A stretch of 23,900 bases of DNA from WS-2 sp964650245 (GTDB lineage: Bacteria; Eisenbacteria; RBG-16-71-46): positions 1-23,900 of the forward strand of contig CAZYQK010000037.1 in the NCBI GenBank assembly GCA_964650245.1. Direction: 5' to 3'. Shown here one piece after another: positions 17,089 to 23,900 of the stretch (within the stretch, counting starts at the first letter, position 1; each line of letters opens with the position of its first letter). The position numbers were made by a program, and so were the translations under genes. Under the pieces are notes generated by a model. It was not told the DNA's origin. It searched no databases and was given only the letters and a program-made list of their open reading frames with translations.

Positions 17089-20025
17089 CTAGCGCGAACG
17101 CGCGGCTGATCGTCGCCGCGGGCGGCGCGGAGTCACGCGCGTCCGCGCAGCCGCGCGCCCACGGCGCACGCCGCCCTTCCGCGAAGTCCCCCCGAACGCC
17201 ACCAGCGCGCGCTTGAGCCGCGCGGCCTCCTTCCGCAGCGCGGCGAACGCGGCCTCTCCCCCGACCAGCCGCCCGCTCAGGGCGAGGCGCTCGAGCTTCG
17301 CGGCCGCCTCCTTCGCGGGCCCGGCGGCGAAGTTGGCGATCGCGCCCTTGAGCGCGTGCGCCGCCGCCGCCGCCGCGGGCGCGTCCCGGGCGGCGAGGGC
17401 GCGCGCCACGGCGTTCGTCATCGCCGGCAGGTCGGCGACGAACAGATCGATCACCTCGCGCAGCAGGCGCCGGTCGCCCCCGGCGCGCGCCAGCAGCGCT
17501 CCGGCGTCCACCGGCTCACCGCGCGGCTCGCGCGCCGCGGGCTCGGGTGCCACGCCCTCGATGGCGCGGTAGAGGGTGCTGCGGTCGATCGGCTTGGTGA
17601 CGCAGCCGTCCATCCCCGCCGCGCGACAGCGCTCGAGATCCTCCTTCATCGCGTAGGCGGTCATCGCCACGATCGGCAGCCGCCGCTCGCCGTCGCGCTC
17701 GCGGGCGCGGATCGCGGCCGCGGTCGCGAAGCCGTCCATCTCGGGCATCTGGAGATCCATCAGCACGGCGTCGAACGGCTCGCGATCGAGTGCCGCCAGC
17801 GCCTCGCGTCCGTTCTCGACCGCGAGCGCTCGATGGCCGCGCTTCTCGAGCAGCCTGGTCACCAGCGTGCGGTTGACCCCGTTGTCCTCCACCACCAGCA
17901 CGCGCCGCCGCGCGCCCGGCGGCGCCCTCTTGATCCGCGCCCGGCCCGGCGCCTCGATCGAGACGCCGCCCGCCGCGACCAGCAGCGCGTCCAGCAGGTC
18001 GGACGGCTTCCAGGGGCGGGTCACGGTGGCGTGAACGCCCAGCTTCTCGGCGCGCGCGACATCGGCCACGCGTCCCGCGGCGGTGAGCACCAGCGGCGCC
18101 ACGCGGCGGTGCGCGCGGTGCCGCGCCATCGCCTCGACCAGCGCGAAGCCGTCCATGCCGCGAAGGTGGGCGTCAATCAGCGCGACGCGGAACGGCGCGC
18201 GGCGGGCGCGCGCGGTCTCGAGTGCCGCCAGCGCCGCGCGCGCGTCCTCCGCGACCGCGGGCTTCATGCCCCAGCTCGCGAGCAGCTCCTCGAGTGCCAC
18301 CCGCTGGCTCGCGCTCTCCATCACCACCAGCACCCGGACGGCCGCAAGCCCGCGCGGAACCCGCGAGCGGCGCGCGACACCCGGCGGCACCCCGAGCCGC
18401 GTCGTGAAGTGAAAATGGCTGCCGCGCCCGGGCTCGCTCTCCACCCAGATGCGTCCACCCATCATCTCCACCAGTTGCGCCGAGATCGGAAGCCCCAGGC
18501 CGCTGCCGCCGAACTGGCGCGTGGTGGAGCTGTCGGCCTGAGCGAACGCCTCGAAGACGATCGCCTGCTTGTCGGCCGGGATGCCGATGCCGGTATCGCT
18601 CACGGTGCCATGCACCACGACCTCGCCTCCGCCCTCGGACTCGAGCTCGATGCGCACCAGCACCTCGCCGCGCTCTGTGAACTTGACAGCGTTCCCGACC
18701 AGGTTGAACACCACCTGCCGCAGCCGGCGCGGATCGCCGATCACGCGCTCCGGCACGTCGGGCCGCACCTGGCAGGCGAGCTCGAGCCCCTTGCCGATCG
18801 CGCGCGGGCCCAGCGCGTGCACCACCTCGCCCACCGCGTCGCGCAGCCCGAACTCGACGCGCTCCAGCGTGAGCTTGCGGGCCTCGATCTTGGAGAAGTC
18901 GAGGATGTCGTCGATCAGGCTCAGCAGCGACTCGGCGGAGTCCTTGACCGCTCCCAGGTATTCGCGTTGCTCGCGCGTGAGGCGCGTTTCGAGCGCCAGC
19001 TCTGTCATGCCGATGACTGCATTCATCGGGGTGCGGATCTCGTGGCTCATGTTGGCGAGGAACTCGCTCTTCGCGCGGTTCGCGGCCTCGGCCGCTTCCT
19101 TCGCCTGCGCCAGCTCGGCCGCCGCGCGGATGCGCTCCGTGATGTCGCGGGCGGCGGCAAAGATGGCGCGCCGCTGGCCCGCCGGGGTCGCGCTCCACGA
19201 CAGCCAGCGATAGCTGCCGTCTTTGCAGCGGTAGCGGTTCTCGAAGTGCACGGTCTCCGTGCCGGTCGCGAGGCGCGCGGCCTCCGCCACGGTGGCGGCG
19301 CGATCCTCGGCGTGCACGAACTGGAGGTAGGGCCGCGCCATCAGCTCCGCGCGCGACCAGCCCAGCGTCTGCTCCCAGGCGGGATTCAGGCGCCGGAAGT
19401 AGCCGTCGAAGCCGGCGATGCACAGCATGTCGCGCGACATCGAGAACAGTTGCTCCAGCTCCTCCTCGGCGCGCTTGCGCTGCACGAACAGCGACGTCTG
19501 GCGCGCGAACTCGGTCATGATCGCCAGCAGCTCGGCGTTGGGCACGCGGATCTCGCGGCTGAAGAACTCGACCACGCCGAACACTTCGTCGCGGATCAGG
19601 ATCGGGAGCCCGAGCGCGCCGTGGAGACCGGCGCGGACCGCGGCCGGCGCGCGCGGGAAGTTGGGATCGAGCGTCACGTCCGGCACCCAGTGCAACTGGC
19701 GGCTCGCCCACACCCGGCCCGGCAGGCCCACGCCGCTTGCGAACGCGGTGCCACGGCTCAGCGCCTCGAACTCCGAGGCTTCGACCCCGGGGCGGCACCA
19801 GGTCTGCACACAGCGCAACGCGCCCGCGCGGCGATCGATGCGCCACACCGCGCCGTAGTCCCAGCCCAGGCTCTCGCCCACCGCTTGCAGCATGCGGGGC
19901 GTGGCCTCGGCGAGTGTCGCGGCCTCGGCCATCACGCGCAGGATCGCGAGCTGGGCGGCGAGGCGCACCGCCGGGACATCGGTGTCGGGGCGGGTCGTGG
20001 TGGCGGGCGGCGCGTCGTCGGGCAT
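17089..20025 (-). CDS. Hybrid sensor histidine kinase, GAF-PAS-HisKA-HATPase-REC-REC-Hpt
   Basis: 978 aa with no membrane segment, so a cytoplasmic sensor. Order: GAF (about 30-180), PAS with PAC (about 190-297, CKDGSYRWLSW), coiled coil, HisKA with phospho-His328 (SHEIRTPMN), HATPase (N-box NLVGNAVKFT 441-450, DTGIG 477, GGSGLGL 507), REC1 (565-685), REC2 (708-825) and Hpt with His890 (AAHALKGA). REC2 is canonical: acidic pair Glu713/Asp714, Asp757, Lys811. REC1 keeps Asp618 but lacks the acidic pair (VVMES) and has Arg670 where Lys is expected, so it is probably a pseudo-receiver. The likely phosphorelay is His328 to Asp757 to His890 to a separate regulator; the receiver-ATPase at 12722 is one candidate (inference). 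The last 33 residues are strongly Arg-rich, an odd tail. The ATG at 20025 lacks a strong ribosome site. Confidence 0.92.
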   Translation of the reverse strand: MPDDAPPATTTRPDTDVPAVRLAAQLAILRVMAEAATLAEATPRMLQAVGESLGWDYGAVWRIDRRAGALRCVQTWCRPGVEASEFEALSRGTAFASGVGLPGRVWASRQLHWVPDVTLDPNFPRAPAAVRAGLHGALGLPILIRDEVFGVVEFFSREIRVPNAELLAIMTEFARQTSLFVQRKRAEEELEQLFSMSRDMLCIAGFDGYFRRLNPAWEQTLGWSRAELMARPYLQFVHAEDRAATVAEAARLATGTETVHFENRYRCKDGSYRWLSWSATPAGQRRAIFAAARDITERIRAAAELAQAKEAAEAANRAKSEFLANMSHEIRTPMNAVIGMTELALETRLTREQREYLGAVKDSAESLLSLIDDILDFSKIEARKLTLERVEFGLRDAVGEVVHALGPRAIGKGLELACQVRPDVPERVIGDPRRLRQVVFNLVGNAVKFTERGEVLVRIELESEGGGEVVVHGTVSDTGIGIPADKQAIVFEAFAQADSSTTRQFGGSGLGLPISAQLVEMMGGRIWVESEPGRGSHFHFTTRLGVPPGVARRSRVPRGLAAVRVLVVMESASQRVALEELLASWGMKPAVAEDARAALAALETARARRAPFRVALIDAHLRGMDGFALVEAMARHRAHRRVAPLVLTAAGRVADVARAEKLGVHATVTRPWKPSDLLDALLVAAGGVSIEAPGRARIKRAPPGARRRVLVVEDNGVNRTLVTRLLEKRGHRALAVENGREALAALDREPFDAVLMDLQMPEMDGFATAAAIRARERDGERRLPIVAMTAYAMKEDLERCRAAGMDGCVTKPIDRSTLYRAIEGVAPEPAAREPRGEPVDAGALLARAGGDRRLLREVIDLFVADLPAMTNAVARALAARDAPAAAAAAHALKGAIANFAAGPAKEAAAKLERLALSGRLVGGEAAFAALRKEAARLKRALVAFGGTSRKGGVRRGRAAARTRVTPRRPRRRSAARSR

Positions 20026-20102
20026 GGCGGCAGGCTCGCGACGTGCGGCGGCGCGTCGTCGAGTGCCGGGAGTCTAGCAGATCGGATGCGCGGCCTCGCC
20101 GC

Positions 20103-20771
20103 TCACCGGTAGCGGCGCTTGAGCGCGCCCCAGCTCGATCGCTTCGCGTCGGTCGTGATATCGATCACGGTATCGAGCGCCGTGAATACGAAATCGCCGC
20201 CCGGATCGCCGCTGCCGTTGGCGGCGTTTCCCGCGCAATAGAAACAGACGTTGCCCTGGGGTGGATCGGGCGCATGCCACCACAGCGTCCACTCCACCGG
20301 ACCTCCCAGGCTGTCGCGCGTGCCGAGCCCGGTGTGCTCGGCGTAGGCGCGGGTGAGGAACGGCGCTTCGCCCGCCACAATCTGGAGCGAGTCGTTGCCG
20401 CCCAGCTCGAAGCTGCCGCAGCCCTCACCGTCGCTCAGCCGCACGACGGTGATCTGAAAGCCCCATTCGCGCCCGGCGAAGGCCGCCGTCGAGTCGCTGT
20501 GGAGCCGAACGCGCAGCGGATACATCTGCCCGGCGACGTAGGTGTCCGGCAGGTCGAGGATCTCAACTGCACCGCCCAGCGTGTTCACATTGTTCCAGTC
20601 GGGGTTGGAATGACAGTCGGAGCAGTTCATCTCCGCGGGCAGCGTCCCTATGGCCGCAGCGCCGGTGTGCGAGGGCAGCACGTAGTTGTCGGAGTTGAAA
20701 CCGGCGATGGCGAGGGGAACGACGCTGGCGAGCAGCAGCGTGACGATGAGCAGCGGTCGCCTGGAAGGCAT
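20103..20771 (-). CDS. Exported monoheme (CXXCH) protein with Reeler-like / choice-of-anchor V domain
   Basis: 222 aa. The ATG at 20771 follows GAGGA and opens a signal peptide (MPSRRPLLIVTLLLASVVPLAIAG). Just after it is one c-type heme motif, CSDCH (near residue 50). Then comes a beta-sandwich region with YVAGQMYPLRVRL and WGFQITVVRLSDG, the pattern of the Reeler-like / choice-of-anchor V family. That family often has this N-terminal heme motif plus a GxxE/GxxxC segment. A second cysteine pair (VCFYCAG) lies near residue 180. No C-terminal FlgD-like module is seen, unlike the other exported proteins here. A role in periplasmic or surface electron transfer is possible but unproven. It is upstream of the hybrid kinase on the same strand, 77 nt apart. 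Confidence 0.78.
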   Translation of the reverse strand: MPSRRPLLIVTLLLASVVPLAIAGFNSDNYVLPSHTGAAAIGTLPAEMNCSDCHSNPDWNNVNTLGGAVEILDLPDTYVAGQMYPLRVRLHSDSTAAFAGREWGFQITVVRLSDGEGCGSFELGGNDSLQIVAGEAPFLTRAYAEHTGLGTRDSLGGPVEWTLWWHAPDPPQGNVCFYCAGNAANGSGDPGGDFVFTALDTVIDITTDAKRSSWGALKRRYR

Positions 20772-21112
20772 GCGGGCATCCTCGTGAGCAGGTGGAACCG
20801 GGTGGTCCCGACCCGCGCGCCACGCGAATCGCGCGGCCGCGGATCGCGGTCGGGTATCGTCGGGTCTGCTCGAGGGAGACACCCCGCGTTCGCAACTGCG
20901 CAGAGGATAGCAGGCGCGTGGGCGATGGGCGCAATGCGTGAATGGAACTTTGGGCTACCGCGCGCTCGGCCTTCTGACACAGCCGCGAGCGCACCGCAGC
21001 GCGCGGGTCGGTGGCCCTGCGTCCGCGATCCACGCTTCGACGTGGCGAGGGGAGGCGTCCCGGCGTTCCGCCAGGGCGCTCCATGGCCTGGGCGAAGACA
21101 AACACTGACACC
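20772..21112. other. Divergent intergenic region without a gene
   Basis: About 340 bases between the oppositely oriented heme-protein gene and the promoter of the NYN locus. I see no supported gene or RNA in it. It should hold the promoter of the minus-strand gene, but no clear boxes stand out. Confidence 0.5.
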
Positions 21113-21141
21113 TTGACCCCGCAAGCGACTCGGCCGATACT
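21113..21141 (+). promoter_or_regulatory. Sigma70-type promoter of the structured RNA / NYN locus
   Basis: TTGACC (21113-21118) and GATACT (21136-21141) are separated by exactly 17 nt. Five of six and four of six positions match the consensus. The predicted start is near 21148, just upstream of the hairpin. Confidence 0.6.
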
Positions 21142-21147
21142 TTCTTG

Positions 21148-21220
21148 CAGATAACAGATGCCTCCCGTCACGCCACCATCCAAGAGGGCGCAAGCCCCGC
21201 GTGACCGGGAGGCTTTTTTT
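21148..21220 (+). ncRNA. Putative ~70-nt structured leader RNA or small RNA ahead of the NYN gene
   Basis: The segment runs from the predicted transcription start to the end of the T-run. It can form a long outer stem (21160-21173 with 21199-21213, 14 pairs with one bulged C). This encloses a 25-nt loop that holds a small GGGC-GCAA-GCCC hairpin with a GNRA tetraloop (21186-21197). I recognise no known riboswitch class. It could be a free-standing small RNA ended by its own terminator, or an attenuator for the gene that starts 26 nt further on. Confidence 0.5.
21160..21220 (+). terminator. Intrinsic terminator-like hairpin with T7 tract
   Basis: The GC-rich 14-bp stem (left arm GCCTCCCGTCACGC, right arm GCGTGACCGGGAGGC) is followed directly by seven Ts (21214-21220). 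It sits between the promoter and the NYN gene, not after a gene. Confidence 0.7.
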
Positions 21221-21245
21221 GAGCGCCCCAGGAAGGATCTCCCTC

Positions 21246-21923
21246 ATGGCCGCTCGGGTCGCCGTTCTGCTTGACGGCGGGTTTGTCACGAAGAAGCTGA
21301 AGAACCTGCTCGGCTACTTCCCGACCGCAGCCGATGTCGTGGACCTCACGACTCGGATCATGCGGCACCAGCGCCTGGCTACGTGCGAACTCTTCCGGGT
21401 CTACTACTACGACGCCCCGCCGCTCAGCGGCGCCAAGATGAACCCCCTGAGCAGAGCCACCTACAACTTCGGCACTCACCCCGTACACACGCAGAACAAG
21501 ACCCTTCAAGATGCCCTGGCGCTCACGGCGGACGTCGCCGTGCGCCGCGGCGATGCCGTCTTCCACGGATGGAAACTCCGCGCGCAGACCCTTCGGGAAC
21601 TCGCAACCGCAGCCCGCCCACTTTCAGCTGACGACCTCGCTCCGGACATTGAACAGAAGGGCGTCGATCTCCGCATCGGTCTTGACGTGGCTTCGCTCTC
21701 CGTGAAGCGCATCGTGGAGGTCATTCTGCTCGTGACCGGGGACAGCGATCTCGTTCCGGCGATGAAGTTCGCACGCCGGGAGGGCATGAAGGTCTATCTC
21801 GACACGATGGATCACGGTGTTCGTCGTCCGCTTCGAGAGCACGCCGACTTCGTATTCAACAGCTCCGCCGGCATGGCACCAGTTGGCCGAGTCACGGGCC
21901 CTGCCGACACGCCCGCTCCGTAG
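21246..21923 (+). CDS. NYN (PIN-like) domain protein, putative ribonuclease of the LabA/DUF88 group
   Basis: 225 aa, cytoplasmic. The ATG at 21246 follows GGAAGGA with 8 nt spacing. The NYN domain covers nearly the whole protein. It has Asp10 in VLLDGGF, QKGVDLRIGLD (Asp141, Asp147) and LVTGDSDLVPAM (Asp166, Asp168), the acidic residues that bind a metal ion in this PIN-like nuclease fold. The family is thought to cut RNA; individual substrates are mostly unknown. It is longer than minimal NYN proteins because of an insertion between strands 1 and 3 (about 55-125). It lies 26 nt downstream of a terminator-like hairpin with its own promoter, so read-through or attenuation probably sets its level. 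A terminator-like hairpin follows it. Its GC content looks lower than that of the enzymes earlier in the window. Confidence 0.85.
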   Translation: MAARVAVLLDGGFVTKKLKNLLGYFPTAADVVDLTTRIMRHQRLATCELFRVYYYDAPPLSGAKMNPLSRATYNFGTHPVHTQNKTLQDALALTADVAVRRGDAVFHGWKLRAQTLRELATAARPLSADDLAPDIEQKGVDLRIGLDVASLSVKRIVEVILLVTGDSDLVPAMKFARREGMKVYLDTMDHGVRRPLREHADFVFNSSAGMAPVGRVTGPADTPAP

Positions 21924-21970
21924 AATGTGCCCGGCACGGCAAGCCGAGGCAGGGCAAGGCTAGTTTTGGT

Positions 21971-22009
21971 GGCGGGCGTCCTCGACGCAGGGTGCCCGCC
22001 GTTTCTCTT
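21971..22009 (+). terminator. Probable terminator after the NYN gene
   Basis: GGCGGGC (21971-21977) pairs with GCCCGCC (21994-22000) and is followed by GTTTCTCTT. The T-run is interrupted, so confidence is moderate. Confidence 0.45.
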
Positions 22010-22147
22010 CGTCGTGTCTGACCGGCCCGCTGGTGCGCCCGGCCCGGGCGGCGGCACCGGCGAGCGGGGCGATCCGTCTGGCGGCGGTCCGATGCGTGGG
22101 ATCGCGACGGGTTGACTCGCCGGCAGGCCGCGCTCCATGTTGAGCGC

Positions 22148-22381
22148 GTGAGCCTGCTGCTTCCTCAGACTCGCACTGGCACGGTGCGATCGGCGACGCC
22201 GGTGAGCATCCACGGCGACCGCTACGTGGACCTCGCCATCGCGCTCGACGGCGACGCGGGCCCGCCCGTGGTCGGCCGGGTGGGCGCCACCGACTGCCCG
22301 GAATCCCTCGCGCCGGGCGAGCGCGTGAACGTGCGCTTCACCATGGGCGTGATGGTGCGGGTGGCGCGGGAGGCCGGCTAG
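22148..22381 (+). CDS. Small hypothetical protein, beta-rich
   Basis: 77 aa from the GTG at 22148; an in-frame TTG at 22112 would add 12 residues. The sequence alternates hydrophobic strands and turns (DRYVDLAIALDG, VVGRVGATD, GERVNVRFTMGVMVRVAR) and ends right after a strand. This suggests a small beta-barrel such as an OB-like fold (inference from pattern only). No signal peptide or membrane segment. No strong ribosome site precedes either start. I do not recognise a family. Confidence 0.45.
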   Translation: MSLLLPQTRTGTVRSATPVSIHGDRYVDLAIALDGDAGPPVVGRVGATDCPESLAPGERVNVRFTMGVMVRVAREAG

Positions 22382-22835
22382 CGCGGCGGCGGACGCCCCA
22401 CCGCGGTGGCCCGGCCGCTCGGCGGTCGGGGACGCGCTGCGGCCCAACGGAGGGAGTTGGCGTCCCCAGCCATCGCGAGTTGGAACTCGGTGGCGACGTG
22501 GCTGCGGGGGATGGAGGGGCTGCGGCGGGCGGGAGGTTGGCAGGCGGCCTGAATCCGATCTGGACGCGGAAGCTCACGGGGTGCCCTCGACGCTGCATTC
22601 GTTATTGCCGTTCCGAGTGACTCCTAGTTCGAATGAAGTTCGCGGCTCGATTCCGAGCCAGGGAAGCTCGCCGACGGAGTTGGCCGAATGGAACTCGCGA
22701 AGGACCGCACTCCATCCTTGACGACCTCGAACGAGAATCCCGAATCTGCGGAGCCTTGAGAGTTGCTCCACGAGCACGGGGATGCGCGCCCGCCAAGCCC
22801 TGACCCTCAATCTTTGTGGGTCGAATCGCGAAAAC
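22382..22835. other. Gene-poor stretch, transition to lower GC
   Basis: About 450 bases with no supported gene. From about 22590 the composition becomes less GC-rich. A short perfect hairpin GGCTC-GATTCC-GAGCC lies near 22653-22668. Nothing else stands out. Confidence 0.5.
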
Positions 22836-23849
22836 ATGTCTGACAAGAAACCAAAGCGACCAAAGCAGGCTCGCCAACACGGCCGACCGCAGCCTCAGGA
22901 GCCGCCACGTTCCCGTTTTCTTTGGTTGTTGCTCGCGACGGCTATCGGACTTCTCGGCACCGTGCTTGCCCTTCACTGTCAAAATGTTCTGTTTCGGCCG
23001 AAGCTTGAACTGACGCTGGCCAACCTTGTCGATCCCCCAACTCAGAAAAACGAGCCAGCACGCTACCTTCTGAAGCTGTCGATCAAAAACTCTGGGCTGG
23101 GGGTTGCTCATTCAGTCCAGATTCCGATCTCGCACGCTGCATTTGGCGAAGTGCCGAGCGTCTTCATCGAACCGGGCCTTGCGGCAACGACGTCTCGTGA
23201 GGGCAGCATAACGCGCGTCGTGATACCAACATTGGCACCTTCTCGCGCCGCGATAGTCACCCTGTTCGGCCAACTCGACCCGGCATTGTCGGCGGCCTAC
23301 GCCGCTCATGAGGGTGAACATCAGGGACCACAGTATCCCGGGATTGTCGTGTTGGGCGACGTAGGCTCCGACGAGGGCAAAGCAAGCAAGCGAAGTAACT
23401 GGATCGACCTCGACCGATTTATTGAGCTGGAGAGCGCGAGCGCGTTTCCAGTATGGAAGTTCATGGCGCTGGCGTCAGCGGACTCGACTGGCACGCGCAT
23501 CGAACCAGCAAGCGTTATCGTGCAGGACGAAAGCACGCCTGACTTGTGGCAGCAGTTCGATTGGACGCGCTCTCTGCCGGGTGGGCTGATGATGGTGAGC
23601 ACGGCATTTGATAAGGATGGAAGGAGATTGGACGTGGTGGGCGCGAGCGTGGCACTGGCAGGGCTCGTGCTCCGGCGGGGGAGGAATGAAGTTGTCTGGT
23701 ACTACGACCTTCGCTGCCGAGTGGATAGCACCGTCCACTCGCGGGTCGGACTCAACGTGAGTTTCGGCGGACCCGATTCGGCCAAGTGGATCCGTGTCGG
23801 GGGCGGCGTGTGGAAACGCAGGACGGTCTTCCTGTTCAAGGAGCACTAG
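22836..23849 (+). CDS. Hypothetical single-pass membrane protein
   Basis: 337 aa from the ATG at 22836. An in-frame ATG at 22782 would add 18 residues that look unlike coding sequence. The first 28 residues are strongly basic (KKPKRPKQARQHGR). One membrane segment follows (about 28-48, FLWLLLATAIGLLGTVLAL), then a soluble, largely beta region of about 290 residues. It includes LKLSIKNSGLGVAHSVQIPI, a pattern seen in extracytoplasmic immunoglobulin-like domains of uncharacterised membrane proteins. The expected topology is cytoplasmic N-terminus with the rest outside. GC content is visibly lower than in most of the window and third-position bias is weaker, which suggests acquisition by transfer. 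No neighbour indicates a function. Confidence 0.7.
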   Translation: MSDKKPKRPKQARQHGRPQPQEPPRSRFLWLLLATAIGLLGTVLALHCQNVLFRPKLELTLANLVDPPTQKNEPARYLLKLSIKNSGLGVAHSVQIPISHAAFGEVPSVFIEPGLAATTSREGSITRVVIPTLAPSRAAIVTLFGQLDPALSAAYAAHEGEHQGPQYPGIVVLGDVGSDEGKASKRSNWIDLDRFIELESASAFPVWKFMALASADSTGTRIEPASVIVQDESTPDLWQQFDWTRSLPGGLMMVSTAFDKDGRRLDVVGASVALAGLVLRRGRNEVVWYYDLRCRVDSTVHSRVGLNVSFGGPDSAKWIRVGGGVWKRRTVFLFKEH

Positions 23850-23900
23850 CCTGCTTCATTCGTGAAGGGCAAAGCGCTGGGGCGTGAGGCAGGATTTCGG

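Noticed and set aside
17356..20112. Long open frame on the plus strand opposite the hybrid kinase
   Set aside because: It is the antisense shadow of a gene with clear, ordered domains. Very high third-position GC removes stops from other frames here. No family is recognisable in it.
21148..21220. Classical type III toxin-antitoxin RNA
   Set aside because: The layout is similar, but there are no tandem RNA repeats and the protein is NYN, not ToxN-like. I kept only the general idea of an RNA-controlled nuclease.
22600..22720. Possible tRNA or tRNA remnant
   Set aside because: The minus strand translates to a phrase often seen when tRNA genes are misread, and GGCTC-GATTCC-GAGCC resembles a T-arm. 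However, the loop is too short and no acceptor, D or anticodon stems can be drawn.

Overview
The window is a GC-rich bacterial genome fragment, most likely from an uncultured (metagenome-assembled) organism, because it carries two runs of exactly 100 Ns that look like scaffold gaps (9266-9365 and 15307-15406). Four large secreted proteins end in the same FlgD-like immunoglobulin-type C-terminal module (PNP motif, GR/RxxL, W-D-G-R, AG-Y-R). Together with LVIVD, Asp-box and kelch propellers, this points to a lineage such as Candidatus Eisenbacteria or another FCB-type phylum that uses C-terminal sorting/anchoring modules. That placement is inference; there is no rRNA or marker gene here.

Layout. 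34-5946 (minus) is a run of three genes: a very large secreted copper-radical (galactose-oxidase-type) oxidase, a PLP-dependent threonine-dehydratase-fold enzyme, and an ornithine-cyclodeaminase/mu-crystallin-family reductase whose start overlaps the previous stop. 6039-8393 (minus) is a secreted Asp-box (BNR) propeller protein. Upstream of it lies a compact 209-bp element with 23-bp perfect terminal inverted repeats and a 6-bp flanking duplication, which has the form of a MITE. 9087-9437 (minus) holds the relic of a second copy of the dehydratase gene, joined in frame to the 3' end of an MFS transporter gene and interrupted by a gap. 9456-12559 (minus) holds a secreted metallophosphoesterase and an MFS transporter.

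12722-13555 (plus) is a receiver domain fused to an RsbW-like ATPase domain. 13789-17027 (plus) is a secreted LVIVD-repeat propeller protein with at least 13 repeats of 126 bp, broken by the second gap. 17089-20025 (minus) is a hybrid histidine kinase (GAF-PAS-HisKA-HATPase-REC-REC-Hpt). 20103-20771 (minus) is a small exported protein with one CXXCH heme motif and a Reeler-like domain.

21113-23900 is different in character. A good sigma70-type promoter drives a roughly 70-nt structured RNA ending in a strong terminator-like hairpin, placed directly ahead of a NYN-domain (PIN-like) putative RNase gene. After that come a small hypothetical protein, a gene-poor stretch, and a lower-GC gene for a single-pass membrane protein of unknown function.

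Most interesting points: (1) the copper-radical oxidase has a whole extra kelch propeller inserted inside its catalytic propeller, with all active-site residues retained on both sides; (2) the promoter-structured RNA-terminator-RNase arrangement at the NYN gene; (3) the intact MITE; (4) the dehydratase/MFS chimeric relic.
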